The position numbers were made by a program, and so were the translations under genes. Under the pieces are notes generated by a model. That model was given only the letters and a program-made list of their open reading frames with translations. It ran no database searches and was not told the origin of the DNA. This document shows, in pieces, positions 6,256 to 12,883 of a stretch of DNA of 16,550 bases. Each line of letters opens with the position of its first letter. The first letter of the stretch is position 1. The DNA comes from DASXMX01 sp036794395 (GTDB lineage: Bacteria > Planctomycetota > Phycisphaerae > Tepidisphaerales > Tepidisphaeraceae): contig DAIRGS010000160.1 in NCBI GenBank assembly GCA_036794395.1, forward strand, positions 1 through 16,550, written 5' to 3'.

Positions 6256-7569
6256 CTACTTCCCGCTCCCAATACAAAACAGATGCTGCGCCCCCCGCAG
6301 AAAAATCTCCCCCTGCGAAATCGCCGGAGAAGCCCGCACTTCTTCATTGAGTGAGTTGGTGGCGACAAGCTGAAACTGAGGCGAGGCCTTGAAGACGAAC
6401 GTCTCGCCATCATCCGCCGGGAAGTAAAGGTTCCCCGCGACGCTGACCGCCGAAGCACTGTGGTGCGGCCCGAGCCGATGCTTCCACATCTGCTTGCCCG
6501 TCTTGGCCTCCCAGCATGAGCCGATTCCATCATCCGAGACAACAAAGAAATAATCCCCCGCCGCGATCGGCGAGGGCACGTACGCCGCCCCGCGGTGATC
6601 GTGCCAGAGGATGTTGGATTTGGTGATATTCCCCGAGCCCGAAGGATCGATCGCCAGCAGGTGATAGGTCGGGAAGCCGGCGGTCAGAAACAGAATTCCA
6701 TTGGTTTCAACCAGACTCGCGACAAACTGCTCGGTCGGCCCGTCGATCAGCCAAAGCGCCTTGCCCGTATTCGGATCGTAACTGGCCACGCACTTGGTCC
6801 CGCTGAGCATCAACTGCTCCCGCCCGGCCAGCGTCCGAATGAGCGGCGTGCAATACGACCGCGTCTTATTCGGCCGCGGAGCGCGCCAGATTTCCGCACC
6901 CGTATCGCGCTCATACGCAACGATATCCGCCGGAGCATCCTGATCGCAATTCAGAATCACCATGTTCTTGTACAGCACCGGCGAGCTGCAAAACCCATGC
7001 ACCGAGTGAAATTCCCCAGGCGATTTTCGCCAGACTTCTTTGCCTTCAAAGTCGTAGCAAACCAGCTCGATCTTGGGCCGCTCGAAGAATGCCACCCAAA
7101 CATACTTACCATTCGTCGCCGGCGTGGCGCTGGCAAAGCTGTTGAGGTTGTGCTTCTGTTCAAGCGGCGCTCGAAGCACCTCCCGCTGCCAAAGCACTTT
7201 TCCGCTGATGCGATCCACGCACAAAACCATGCGCTGCTGAGTATTCTCAATGCACGTCGTCAAAAAGATCCGGTCGCCCCAAACAACCGGCGACGAATGC
7301 CCCTTGCCCGGAATCGGCGTTTTCCACCGGACGTTCTCCGTATCCGACCACTGCGTCGGAGCAAACAGCTCATGCGACGTCCCATCCCCGCGCGGCCCCC
7401 GCCATTGCGGCCAGTCCTCGGCAAGTACGGGATTGATGAGAAAAAGTACAAAATAAGCGATTGGGAGTGCGAGGCTCCCGCCGAGCCGAAGTATACCGGC
7501 GTAGGCACGTCCCGGCTCGGCGGGAGCCTCGCACTCCCTCATTTTGGCGTGATGGCGCGAGTTGCTCAC
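6256..7569 (-). CDS. secreted PQQ-binding-like beta-propeller protein
   Basis: A 437-aa protein with PQQ/BamB-type propeller repeats. The mature part starts EDWPQWRGPRGDG (residues 51-63), the signature of the planctomycete PQQ-like family. It is followed by blades with typical motifs (SSPVVWGDRIFLTT, DRISGKVLWQRE, DFEGKEVWRKS, DTGAEIWRAP, DPNTGKALW, EAKTGKQMWKHRLG). A signal peptide precedes it: the hydrophobic LGGSLALPIAYFVLFLINPV with cleavage likely after VLA (residue 50), so it is probably periplasmic. The GTG start at 7569 overlaps the thioesterase stop by 4 bases (GTGA), which suggests translational coupling; an ATG at 7542 is the alternative. Oddly, residues 11-36 are encoded by a palindromic repeat (7463-7538), so the n-region and part of the h-region are repeat-derived. 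Ligand and function are unknown; homologues are not necessarily enzymes. Confidence 0.9.
   Translation of the reverse strand: MSNSRHHAKMRECEAPAEPGRAYAGILRLGGSLALPIAYFVLFLINPVLAEDWPQWRGPRGDGTSHELFAPTQWSDTENVRWKTPIPGKGHSSPVVWGDRIFLTTCIENTQQRMVLCVDRISGKVLWQREVLRAPLEQKHNLNSFASATPATNGKYVWVAFFERPKIELVCYDFEGKEVWRKSPGEFHSVHGFCSSPVLYKNMVILNCDQDAPADIVAYERDTGAEIWRAPRPNKTRSYCTPLIRTLAGREQLMLSGTKCVASYDPNTGKALWLIDGPTEQFVASLVETNGILFLTAGFPTYHLLAIDPSGSGNITKSNILWHDHRGAAYVPSPIAAGDYFFVVSDDGIGSCWEAKTGKQMWKHRLGPHHSASAVSVAGNLYFPADDGETFVFKASPQFQLVATNSLNEEVRASPAISQGEIFLRGAQHLFCIGSGK
7463..7538. repeat. palindromic repeat family D, copy 1 (inside a coding sequence)
   Basis: Two perfectly complementary 26-bp arms: 7463-7488 (GGGAGTGCGAGGCTCCCGCC...) and 7513-7538 (its exact reverse complement), with a 24-nt loop. 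Copy 2 is at 9455-9532. This copy lies in frame within the first 36 codons of the propeller gene and contributes to its signal peptide. Confidence 0.95.
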
Positions 7570-7979
7570 GATGCCCCCGTCAGCTTGGCTCGAATGGCAT
7601 CCGGAATCGCAATGGATTTAACATCCCCAACCCCCACTACGCAGCACACACTCGTCGTCTTCCCCACCGCCACCCGATTCCCCTTCACCAGAAACTCAAC
7701 TTCATACGTAAACGATTTCTCCCCAACCCGCACCACGCGCATCTTCAGTTCAACTTCATCCTCAAACCGCACCGGCCCGGAGAAATCACACGTCGCCGAA
7801 ACTCGCGGCCAGCCAATGTGAATATCATCGTGCTGCATCGACACGCTCAACCCAATCGACCGGAAAAACGCGTGCTCAACCTCCTCCATCATCTTGAAGA
7901 AGTTGGAAAAGTGCATGATTCCCGCCAGATCGGTCTCTGAGAACTGCACGCGATGAGTGGTGGAAAATTCAATGGACAT
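7566..7979 (-). CDS. acyl-CoA thioesterase, 4HBT/YbgC hotdog family
   Basis: A 137-aa single hotdog-fold protein. It has the family's N-terminal pattern: VQFSETDLAGIMHFSNFFKM with Asp17 as the expected catalytic acid, then a long helix (MEEVEHAFFRSIG). Length and layout fit YbgC / 4-hydroxybenzoyl-CoA thioesterase-type enzymes, which hydrolyse acyl-CoA or acyl-carrier-bound thioesters in the cytoplasm. The ATG at 7979 is chosen since the motif then falls at the usual distance; a TTG at 8006 would add nine residues. It is downstream of the halogenase-like gene (179-bp gap holding a hairpin) and overlaps the propeller gene by 4 bases. Its position beside a UbiC-like lyase makes an aromatic acyl substrate conceivable, but this is inference. 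Confidence 0.88.
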   Translation of the reverse strand: MSIEFSTTHRVQFSETDLAGIMHFSNFFKMMEEVEHAFFRSIGLSVSMQHDDIHIGWPRVSATCDFSGPVRFEDEVELKMRVVRVGEKSFTYEVEFLVKGNRVAVGKTTSVCCVVGVGDVKSIAIPDAIRAKLTGAS

Positions 7980-8033
7980 GAAGAAGTGCCGACTGCGGAT
8001 TTCCAATTAAAAACTGCGCTGAAATTCTGAAAT

Positions 8034-8114
8034 TGTCATCCTGGAGCGCAGCGAAGGATCTGCTTGCGGGAAATCATCTGACTTCCAGATCCTTCGCTTC
8101 GCTCCAGGATGACA
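8034..8114. repeat. palindromic repeat family C, full hairpin
   Basis: The left arm 8034-8062 (TGTCATCCTGGAGCGCAGC...) and right arm 8086-8114 (CAGATCCTTCGCTTCGCTCC...) are 29 bp each and pair at 28 of 29 positions around a 23-nt loop. It lies between the halogenase-like and thioesterase genes. A half copy is at 5677-5705. Confidence 0.95.
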
Positions 8115-8158
8115 AATCCATGGTCGTATCCCTAAATCGTATATCAACCGCGCAACCC

Positions 8159-9439
8159 TTACGCTCCCGCACCCACCGGCTGCTCCAACGGCACCGGCGG
8201 CGGCAGCGGGATCTCCTGCGACATCGTATCAAAAATCCGGTTCACTTCAGGCCGAAACACGTCGCCGATTAGCAGCTCGACCAGGTTCTGCTTCAAATCC
8301 GGATGTTTCCTCATGAACTGCCCAAACGAAAAATCGCACGTGTAAAACGCGTAAACGAGCTTGCGCATCGCCTGCATCCCATCGGCGAGCAACGGCCCCC
8401 ACTTGCCAAGCTGCGCCCCCGAGAAATCGTTCTTTTCAAACGCCCCGATGATGCAGTCCGCCGCCATTTCTCCACTTTTCAATGCCAGAAACACACCGGA
8501 TGAATAGATCGGATCCAAGAAACCAAACGCGTCGCCGATGAGTACCCACCCATCTCCCGCACACCGCGTCGATCGCCACGAAAAATCTGCCAGCACATGG
8601 ACGGGCGACACGCGCTCCGCATTCGCCATCCGATCATCCAGCCCCCGGCACTTGGCAATCTCCTCTTCCAGCGTCTGCTCAGGATTATCCCGGCTCGAGA
8701 CGAGCCGATCGAGATCGCCCACCACGCCTATGCTGACGACATCATCCGGCAGCGGGATGTACCAGAACCACCCATCCTGCTCCGTCGTCGACAACACCAG
8801 CGTCGCCCCCTCATTCTTCCCGGTATCGCGACGAGCACCCTTGTAATGCGCGAAGATCGAAGCCTTCTTAAGCTTCGGGTCCGCCTCGCGAATGCCCAGC
8901 TTCTTGGAAAGCATCGCGGTCGTGCCCGTGGCGTCGACGACAACCTTGGCGTCGATGCGCTGCGCTTCGGTTTCGCCCGCGCGCTTAACCATGATCCCAG
9001 TCGCACGCGGCAGCGAATCCGTGGGGCTGGGCTCCAGCAAAATGTCCGTCACGTTGGCGTTCTGCCAAACCTCTGCCCCATGCTCCCCGGCATTTTCCAG
9101 CAGCATCTGGTCAAATTCGCTCCGCACTACTTGCCACGTTTGCGAACACTCGTGCGGATTCATCTCGTCAAAATAGAAGGGAGCCGAATCTTTTCCCGAT
9201 GCGGACGTAAACTGCACGCTGTATTTCTTAACAAACCGGCTCGCCTTCATCTTCGGCAGCATGCCCAGCCGTTTAAATGTCCAGTAGCTTTCGGGCATCA
9301 GCGATTCGCCAATGTGAAACCGCGGAAAATTCCCGCGCTCCACCAGCAAAACACTCCGCCCCGCATCCGCCAGAAGAGTTGCGACGGTTGCGCCCCCAGG
9401 CCCGCCGCCAATCACTACGCAGTCGTATTGCTTGCTCAT
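8159..9439 (-). CDS. flavin-dependent halogenase-like FAD oxidoreductase
   Basis: A 426-aa FAD enzyme. Residues 6-29 form the Rossmann FAD site (CVVIGGGPGGATVATLL), followed by HIGESLMPESYWTFKRLG (42-59). Two motifs diagnostic of FADH2-dependent halogenases are intact: WxWxIP as WFWYIP (224-229) and FxxPxxSxG as FLDPIYSSG (307-315, within GDAFGFLDPIYSSG). Lys71/Lys72 in RFVKKYSVQF lie where the halide-activating lysine is expected. Such enzymes need a separate flavin reductase; none is visible here. Relatives with the same fold act as reductases or monooxygenases in pigment pathways, so true halogenation is not proven. The start is the ATG at 9439, just before the Rossmann strand; the frame upstream runs through repeat D copy 2 and is not protein-like. 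It lies between the UbiC-like and thioesterase genes, all on the minus strand. Confidence 0.88.
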   Translation of the reverse strand: MSKQYDCVVIGGGPGGATVATLLADAGRSVLLVERGNFPRFHIGESLMPESYWTFKRLGMLPKMKASRFVKKYSVQFTSASGKDSAPFYFDEMNPHECSQTWQVVRSEFDQMLLENAGEHGAEVWQNANVTDILLEPSPTDSLPRATGIMVKRAGETEAQRIDAKVVVDATGTTAMLSKKLGIREADPKLKKASIFAHYKGARRDTGKNEGATLVLSTTEQDGWFWYIPLPDDVVSIGVVGDLDRLVSSRDNPEQTLEEEIAKCRGLDDRMANAERVSPVHVLADFSWRSTRCAGDGWVLIGDAFGFLDPIYSSGVFLALKSGEMAADCIIGAFEKNDFSGAQLGKWGPLLADGMQAMRKLVYAFYTCDFSFGQFMRKHPDLKQNLVELLIGDVFRPEVNRIFDTMSQEIPLPPPVPLEQPVGAGA

Positions 9440-9454
9440 ATCGTCAACCAATTC

Positions 9455-9532
9455 GGGAGTGCGAGGCTCCGGCCGAGCGTTGTTTTGGGCATCGGCATCG
9501 TCATGAAAGCTCGGCGGGAGCCTCGCACTCCC
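9455..9532. repeat. palindromic repeat family D, copy 2
   Basis: The left arm 9455-9478 (GGGAGTGCGAGGCTCCGGCC...) and right arm 9509-9532 pair at 23 of 24 positions around a 30-nt loop. The arms match copy 1 at 7463-7538; the loop does not. It fills the 109-bp gap between the UbiC-like and halogenase-like genes. Confidence 0.94.
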
Positions 9533-9548
9533 CAATTCTCACTATTTA

Positions 9549-10121
9549 TTATCGAGCTGTATTCAAAACGATTTCCAGCAATTCAATGCAAGGCTTTTTA
9601 TCGCAATAGATAGTGCCCAACCGGCCATACACCGGCTCCACTATTTCAGTTTCAAACAGCTTCAGCACCGCGCTGCCCACCGGCATGCGCAAGAAATATC
9701 TGGGCTTCACCCGCCGGTGAACCTTATGCTTGATCAAAATCGCCCCCAGCGGCGTCTTCTTCTCCCGAATCTCCCGGCTCACCTCTTCCGGCATAAATCG
9801 CAGATCCAGCCGAACCACCCCCAACTCCACAACCTTGTCCGTCCCCGAAACCGTCAAACTGATCTTCCGCCGGTAAAAATCCCCCTCCAGCCGTTCATCC
9901 AGAACATGAACATCCACTGGATGACCATGATGCCGCTCCAGCACCACCGTCATGTGATCGTGATGCACCAACAGATCATCTTCCGGATGCGGAATGTTCT
10001 CCGGCTGAACAATCGAACACTCCGGCTGAAACACCCCGCCCCCAAACGGCCCGCACAATTCCGACAAAACCGCCTTCCCGGCAGCAGCGTCAATCACAGG
10101 TTGGGGCTGGCTCACGCTCAT
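9549..10121 (-). CDS. UbiC-like chorismate lyase family protein
   Basis: A 190-aa protein that I align by eye with E. coli UbiC, which converts chorismate to 4-hydroxybenzoate and pyruvate. Matching pieces are in order: LLVHHDHMTVVLERHHGHPV (50-69) with UbiC LLLEDSMTKRFEQQGKTV; DFYRRKISL (81-89), whose Arg85 matches the substrate-binding arginine of UbiC WLREILL; KKTPLGAILI (121-130) with GKTPLGRYLF; VYGRLGTIYCDKKP (164-177) with LWGRRSRLRLSGKP; and ELLEIVL, whose Glu183 is the probable counterpart of the catalytic glutamate, offset by one residue. Identity is otherwise low, so a DUF98-type relative with other activity is possible. No signal peptide. The ATG at 10121 has no clear RBS. It is the first of the UbiC / halogenase / thioesterase run. 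Confidence 0.72.
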   Translation of the reverse strand: MSVSQPQPVIDAAAGKAVLSELCGPFGGGVFQPECSIVQPENIPHPEDDLLVHHDHMTVVLERHHGHPVDVHVLDERLEGDFYRRKISLTVSGTDKVVELGVVRLDLRFMPEEVSREIREKKTPLGAILIKHKVHRRVKPRYFLRMPVGSAVLKLFETEIVEPVYGRLGTIYCDKKPCIELLEIVLNTAR

Positions 10122-10169
10122 AACAGAATGTCACTCGTCTAAATGACCGTGCGCGGTTCGTAAATTGTG

Positions 10170-10191
10170 GTGCGGGCCTCCAGGCCTGCAC
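10170..10191. repeat. short palindrome (repeat family J)
   Basis: GTGCGGGCCT and AGGCCTGCAC pair at 9 of 10 positions across 2 bases. It lies in the 207-bp gap between the radical SAM gene and the UbiC-like gene, upstream of the family E copy. There is no U-run. Confidence 0.6.
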
Positions 10192-10240
10192 GTGCAACCC
10201 CAAAGGCTGCACATATCCCTCTTATTCTCTTCTCCGCGCT

Positions 10241-10297
10241 CTCTCTTCGAGCCTGAGCCTCAGCCCGCGACGAGCTCGGTCGAGTCGAGCCGAAGGC
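10241..10297. repeat. repeat family E, copy 2 (57 bp)
   Basis: Identical over 57 bp to 3162-3218, 7.1 kb away and in the same orientation. It is preceded by TTCTCTTCTCCGCGCT and followed by CGCGCCTCCGCGGTGAATCC, both resembling family A arms. It lies just past the 3' end of the radical SAM gene. Confidence 0.92.
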
Positions 10298-10328
10298 CGC
10301 GCCTCCGCGGTGAATCCTCTTCGGTGAA

Positions 10329-11648
10329 TCACGTATACCGGATATTCTGAAACTCCGGCTCAAAAAACCGCGGCAGCAGCGAATCAATCCGCAACAATCC
10401 CGGCCGCGTCACCCGAATCTCATCCCCTGTGATCACCAGGTACCCCTCCGCCACCAGCGAATCGTAAGCCGCGCGGAACACCGTCAAAATCTCCTCCCCA
10501 AACTTCTTGCGGAAGTATCCCGCGTCGATCTTGCCCGTCTTCAGCAGCAGAATCATTTCCCGAATCAGCCGTTGATGATCCGAAATCGGCAGCGCGCGAT
10601 TGATCGGCAGTTCCCCCGCATCCAGCTTGCTGATGTACTGCTCCCAGGTATCCACGTTCTGGTAATGCACGCCCTGAAAATGCCCGAACGATGCCACGCC
10701 CGTGCCCACCAGGTCCGCCCCGCGCCACAGCGAGTCGCGATAGACAAACCCCGCGTGCTGTTCCGGCTTCACCATCGTGTACCCGCTCGACACCACATAA
10801 CCCGCCGCCTCAAACTGGTTAAACGCGTAATCCACCCACGCCCGCTTGGTCGCCCAGCTCGCGATCTCCGATTCCCCTCCATGCGCCAGCGCATCCTTGG
10901 CGATCTTGGAATTGAACGGCACTTCCATCTGATAAATCGTCACCGAATCCGGATCGAGCTTGATCGCCTTCTCAACCGCATACTTCCACTTATCATCCGT
11001 CTCCCCCAGCATCCCCGCGATCAGATCGATATTGATCTGCGCAAACCCCACCTCCCGCGCCCAGTTGTAAGCCCGCTCAATCTCCGGCGACTTATGCGCC
11101 CGCCCATTAACGCTTAAAATTTCGTCATCAAAGTGCTCCACGCCCAGGCTCAAGCGCGTCACACCAATCTGCTTGATCGTCTGAAGCTTGGATTGCTTCA
11201 ACGTCCCCGGCTCACACTCAAACGTCACTTCCTTCGCCGCGTTCCACGTCCACTTCTCGTTGATTCGCTCGATCAGTCGCAGCAACTGCGCGTTGGATAG
11301 AAACGAAGGCGTCCCACCCCCGAAGTAAACAAATTCGAACTGCCGGCCCCCAAATCCCTCCCGCCCCGCATACAAGTGAATCTCCCGCGACAGCGCATCC
11401 AGATACGTCTCGACCTCATCCGCGTTCTTGTCCGTATAAACCCGGAAATAGCAGAACTTACATCGCTTACGGCAAAACGGAATGTGCAGATAAAGCCCCA
11501 GCTTCGTATCCGGCCGCGGCGGCCGATCCAGCGCCGCCAGCAGATCCGTCGCGTACTTATTCGACCACACCGAAAAAGGCGGGTAATTGGCGACGAAGTA
11601 GCTGCCCACCTCGGTCGTCTTCTTTTCCGTCAGTGTCTGAAGTTCCAT
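10329..11648 (-). CDS. radical SAM protein, coproporphyrinogen III oxidase-like (HemN/HemW family)
   Basis: A 439-aa radical SAM enzyme. The 4Fe-4S cluster motif is CRKRCKFC (Cys59, Cys63, Cys66) in LYLHIPFCRKRCKFCYF, followed by FVYFGGGTPSFLS (about 106-118), and then TRLSLGVEHFDDEILSVNGR and INIDLIAGMLGET as in HemN/HemW. The C-terminus keeps the family's wing region (LVAEGYLVITGDEIRVTRPG). HemN oxidatively decarboxylates coproporphyrinogen III and has a fourth cysteine right after the motif; here that position is Phe-Arg, so a HemN activity is not supported. HemW-type haem chaperone or another function is more likely. About 50 residues precede the core. The ATG at 11648 is chosen as the last start giving the full core. 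It heads the minus-strand gene row but is separated from the UbiC-like gene by 207 bp of repeats. Confidence 0.9.
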   Translation of the reverse strand: MELQTLTEKKTTEVGSYFVANYPPFSVWSNKYATDLLAALDRPPRPDTKLGLYLHIPFCRKRCKFCYFRVYTDKNADEVETYLDALSREIHLYAGREGFGGRQFEFVYFGGGTPSFLSNAQLLRLIERINEKWTWNAAKEVTFECEPGTLKQSKLQTIKQIGVTRLSLGVEHFDDEILSVNGRAHKSPEIERAYNWAREVGFAQINIDLIAGMLGETDDKWKYAVEKAIKLDPDSVTIYQMEVPFNSKIAKDALAHGGESEIASWATKRAWVDYAFNQFEAAGYVVSSGYTMVKPEQHAGFVYRDSLWRGADLVGTGVASFGHFQGVHYQNVDTWEQYISKLDAGELPINRALPISDHQRLIREMILLLKTGKIDAGYFRKKFGEEILTVFRAAYDSLVAEGYLVITGDEIRVTRPGLLRIDSLLPRFFEPEFQNIRYT

Positions 11649-11859
11649 GAGTTACAACCGTTCTATCGCTCTGGCGCGTTGCATATCCGTACATAACGGA
11701 GTACCGCATGATAGGGCGTGCGTTTGACCCCCGATGGTCGGATATTTCCCATCGATTCTCCCACGTTGAAAAAAAAGGCGTTTTTGCAACTTTCTTGCGG
11801 AAAAGGATGACAAAATCGCCCTCCGAACCGCGGAGTTCTCAAATTGTAAACATTTCCAT

Positions 11860-11888
11860 TTGATATTCCCGATCATAGTTTACATAAT
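11860..11888 (+). promoter_or_regulatory. sigma70-like promoter, probably for higBA
   Basis: TTGATA at 11860-11865 and CATAAT at 11883-11888 are separated by exactly 17 bases. Each hexamer differs from consensus at one base. It lies in an AT-rich patch of the otherwise gene-free stretch 11649-12065, pointing at the toxin-antitoxin genes and predicting a leader of roughly 170 nt. The rest of that stretch holds the hairpin at 11930-11955 and G-rich text at 12018-12049. No promoter for the radical SAM gene stood out. Confidence 0.6.
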
Positions 11889-11894
11889 GTAAAC
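11878..11894. promoter_or_regulatory. 17-bp palindromic operator overlapping the -10 box
   Basis: GTTTACAT-A-ATGTAAAC is a perfect palindrome with 8-bp arms. It covers the CATAAT -10 box, so a bound repressor would block the promoter. A further half-site, TTGTAAACATT, lies at 11844-11854, upstream of the -35 box. HigA antitoxins typically repress their own operon through such palindromes, so HigA is the likely ligand; this is inference. Confidence 0.6.
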
Positions 11895-11929
11895 AAATGG
11901 CTTAAGTGGTATTGCGGTTTCGTCCTTCT

Positions 11930-11955
11930 CCCTCCACCGGTACGCCGGGGGAGGG
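11930..11955. repeat. GC-rich hairpin (repeat family H) in the higBA leader
   Basis: CCCTCCACCGG and CCGGGGGAGGG form an 11-bp stem with one mismatch and a TACG loop. A partly similar G-rich stretch (CCGGGAGGGTTGGGGAGGG) follows at 12022-12040, as if part of the element were repeated. It is placed between the predicted promoter and higB. Confidence 0.65.
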
Positions 11956-12065
11956 CAGGGAGGGGGGTTTTCCGAGCCTCGATCCTGAATAATGGAATTG
12001 TGCGTAATGACAAGTGGTCCGCCGGGAGGGTTGGGGAGGGGGGGGTCCGAGTTTTCGCGAGCACT

Positions 12066-12374
12066 ATGCGGATCATTGCCGAAAGCCGACTCGATGAATT
12101 TGGCGAAGAATACCCTGACGCCGCCTCCTGGCTGGAAACGTTTTCCGACTCATTGAAAGTGGCGAGGTGGAAAAACCTGCAAGACGTTAGAGCATCGTTT
12201 CCACATGCCGATGCCGTGCAGGTGGAGAGCGGCAAGACCGTGACCGTGTTTAACGCGAAGGGCAGCCACTACCGTCTGGTTCTCGCCCTGCATTACAACA
12301 CCGGTGTGGCATACGTCCTGCGGTTCATGCCACACAAGGAATACAGCCGGGATCTCTGGAAGAAAACGCTATGA
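12066..12374 (+). CDS. higB: HigB family mRNA interferase toxin
   Basis: A 102-aa protein of the HigB toxin family (RelE-like fold). Typical features are the MRIIAESRLDEFGEEYPDA start, ARWKNLQDVRASFPHADAV (33-51), the strand pair VTVFNAKGSHYRLVLALHYN (59-78) and a C-terminal RFMPHKEYSRD (86-96). Members cut mRNA on the ribosome. The ATG at 12066 is preferred; the frame runs up to a GTG at 12000 through repeat-like G-rich DNA that encodes no recognisable HigB sequence. No Shine-Dalgarno is evident. The stop overlaps the antitoxin ATG by 4 bases (ATGA), giving the toxin-first order characteristic of higBA. Such pairs are often acquired horizontally. Confidence 0.93.
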   Translation: MRIIAESRLDEFGEEYPDAASWLETFSDSLKVARWKNLQDVRASFPHADAVQVESGKTVTVFNAKGSHYRLVLALHYNTGVAYVLRFMPHKEYSRDLWKKTL

Positions 12375-12799
12375 GCCGTACAGCCCTCAATCCCAAGTCC
12401 CCTGCTGATGCTTATCTCGATTTGGTTCGTGAGTTTCCTCTGCGCCCCATCCGTAACAAGACGGACTACAGAAGTGCCACAAAGGTCATGGAGCGGCTGG
12501 CCGTGCGCGACGAAGGCACGCTTGAGCCGGGCGAGCAGGACTATCTCGACATGCTGTCGATGATCATCGAGTCCTATGACCGGGAGCATCGCCGCCAGCG
12601 CCCAACCGATCCCGTTGTTCTGCTGAAGTTCCTGATGCAGGAAACCGGCATGAACATCACCGCCCTCGGTGATCTCCTTGGCAGCAAGAGCCTGGCCTCT
12701 CAAATCCTCAGTGGAAAACGCGCCATGAGCAAATCGGTAATCACTAAGCTCGCCGAACGATTCAAGATGGATGTCGGCGCGTTCTTTTCTTCAACCTGA
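12371..12799 (+). CDS. higA: HigA antitoxin / HTH transcriptional regulator
   Basis: A 142-aa partner of the HigB toxin. Residues 1-75 form the family's helical N-terminal part (YRSATKVMERLAVRD, EQDYLDMLSMIIESYD), expected to contact the toxin. Residues 82-140 form a helix-turn-helix (LLKFLMQETGMNITALGDLL, then SLASQILSGKRAMSKSVITK). It neutralises HigB and probably represses the operon through the palindrome at 11878-11894. The start overlaps the higB stop (ATGA), indicating translational coupling. The gene is complete and of normal length. The downstream gene starts 84 bp later and is probably independent. Confidence 0.93.
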   Translation: MSRTALNPKSPADAYLDLVREFPLRPIRNKTDYRSATKVMERLAVRDEGTLEPGEQDYLDMLSMIIESYDREHRRQRPTDPVVLLKFLMQETGMNITALGDLLGSKSLASQILSGKRAMSKSVITKLAERFKMDVGAFFSST

Positions 12800-12883
12800 A
12801 TCGCAATGCGCGATGGATTGGACTTTGCCTTCATGCAAAGCATTAATCCGTCACCGAAAATCGAAATTCAAAAGGGGCGCAAC

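Noticed and set aside
6595..7821. 408-codon plus-strand open frame opposite the propeller gene
   Set aside because: It is antisense to a clear PQQ propeller and the thioesterase, and shows no recognisable domain.
9440..9535. N-terminal extension of the halogenase-like protein
   Set aside because: The extra 32 codons are encoded by repeat D copy 2, and the FAD-binding strand normally starts within a few residues of the N-terminus.
8597..9613. 338-codon plus-strand open frame opposite the halogenase-like gene
   Set aside because: It is antisense to strong FAD and halogenase motifs, and its composition is shadow-like.
11844..11894. BirA or TyrR binding site
   Set aside because: The TTGTAAAC / GTTTACA half-sites resemble those boxes, but the spacing does not fit either and no biotin or aromatic amino-acid gene is adjacent; a HigA operator is simpler.
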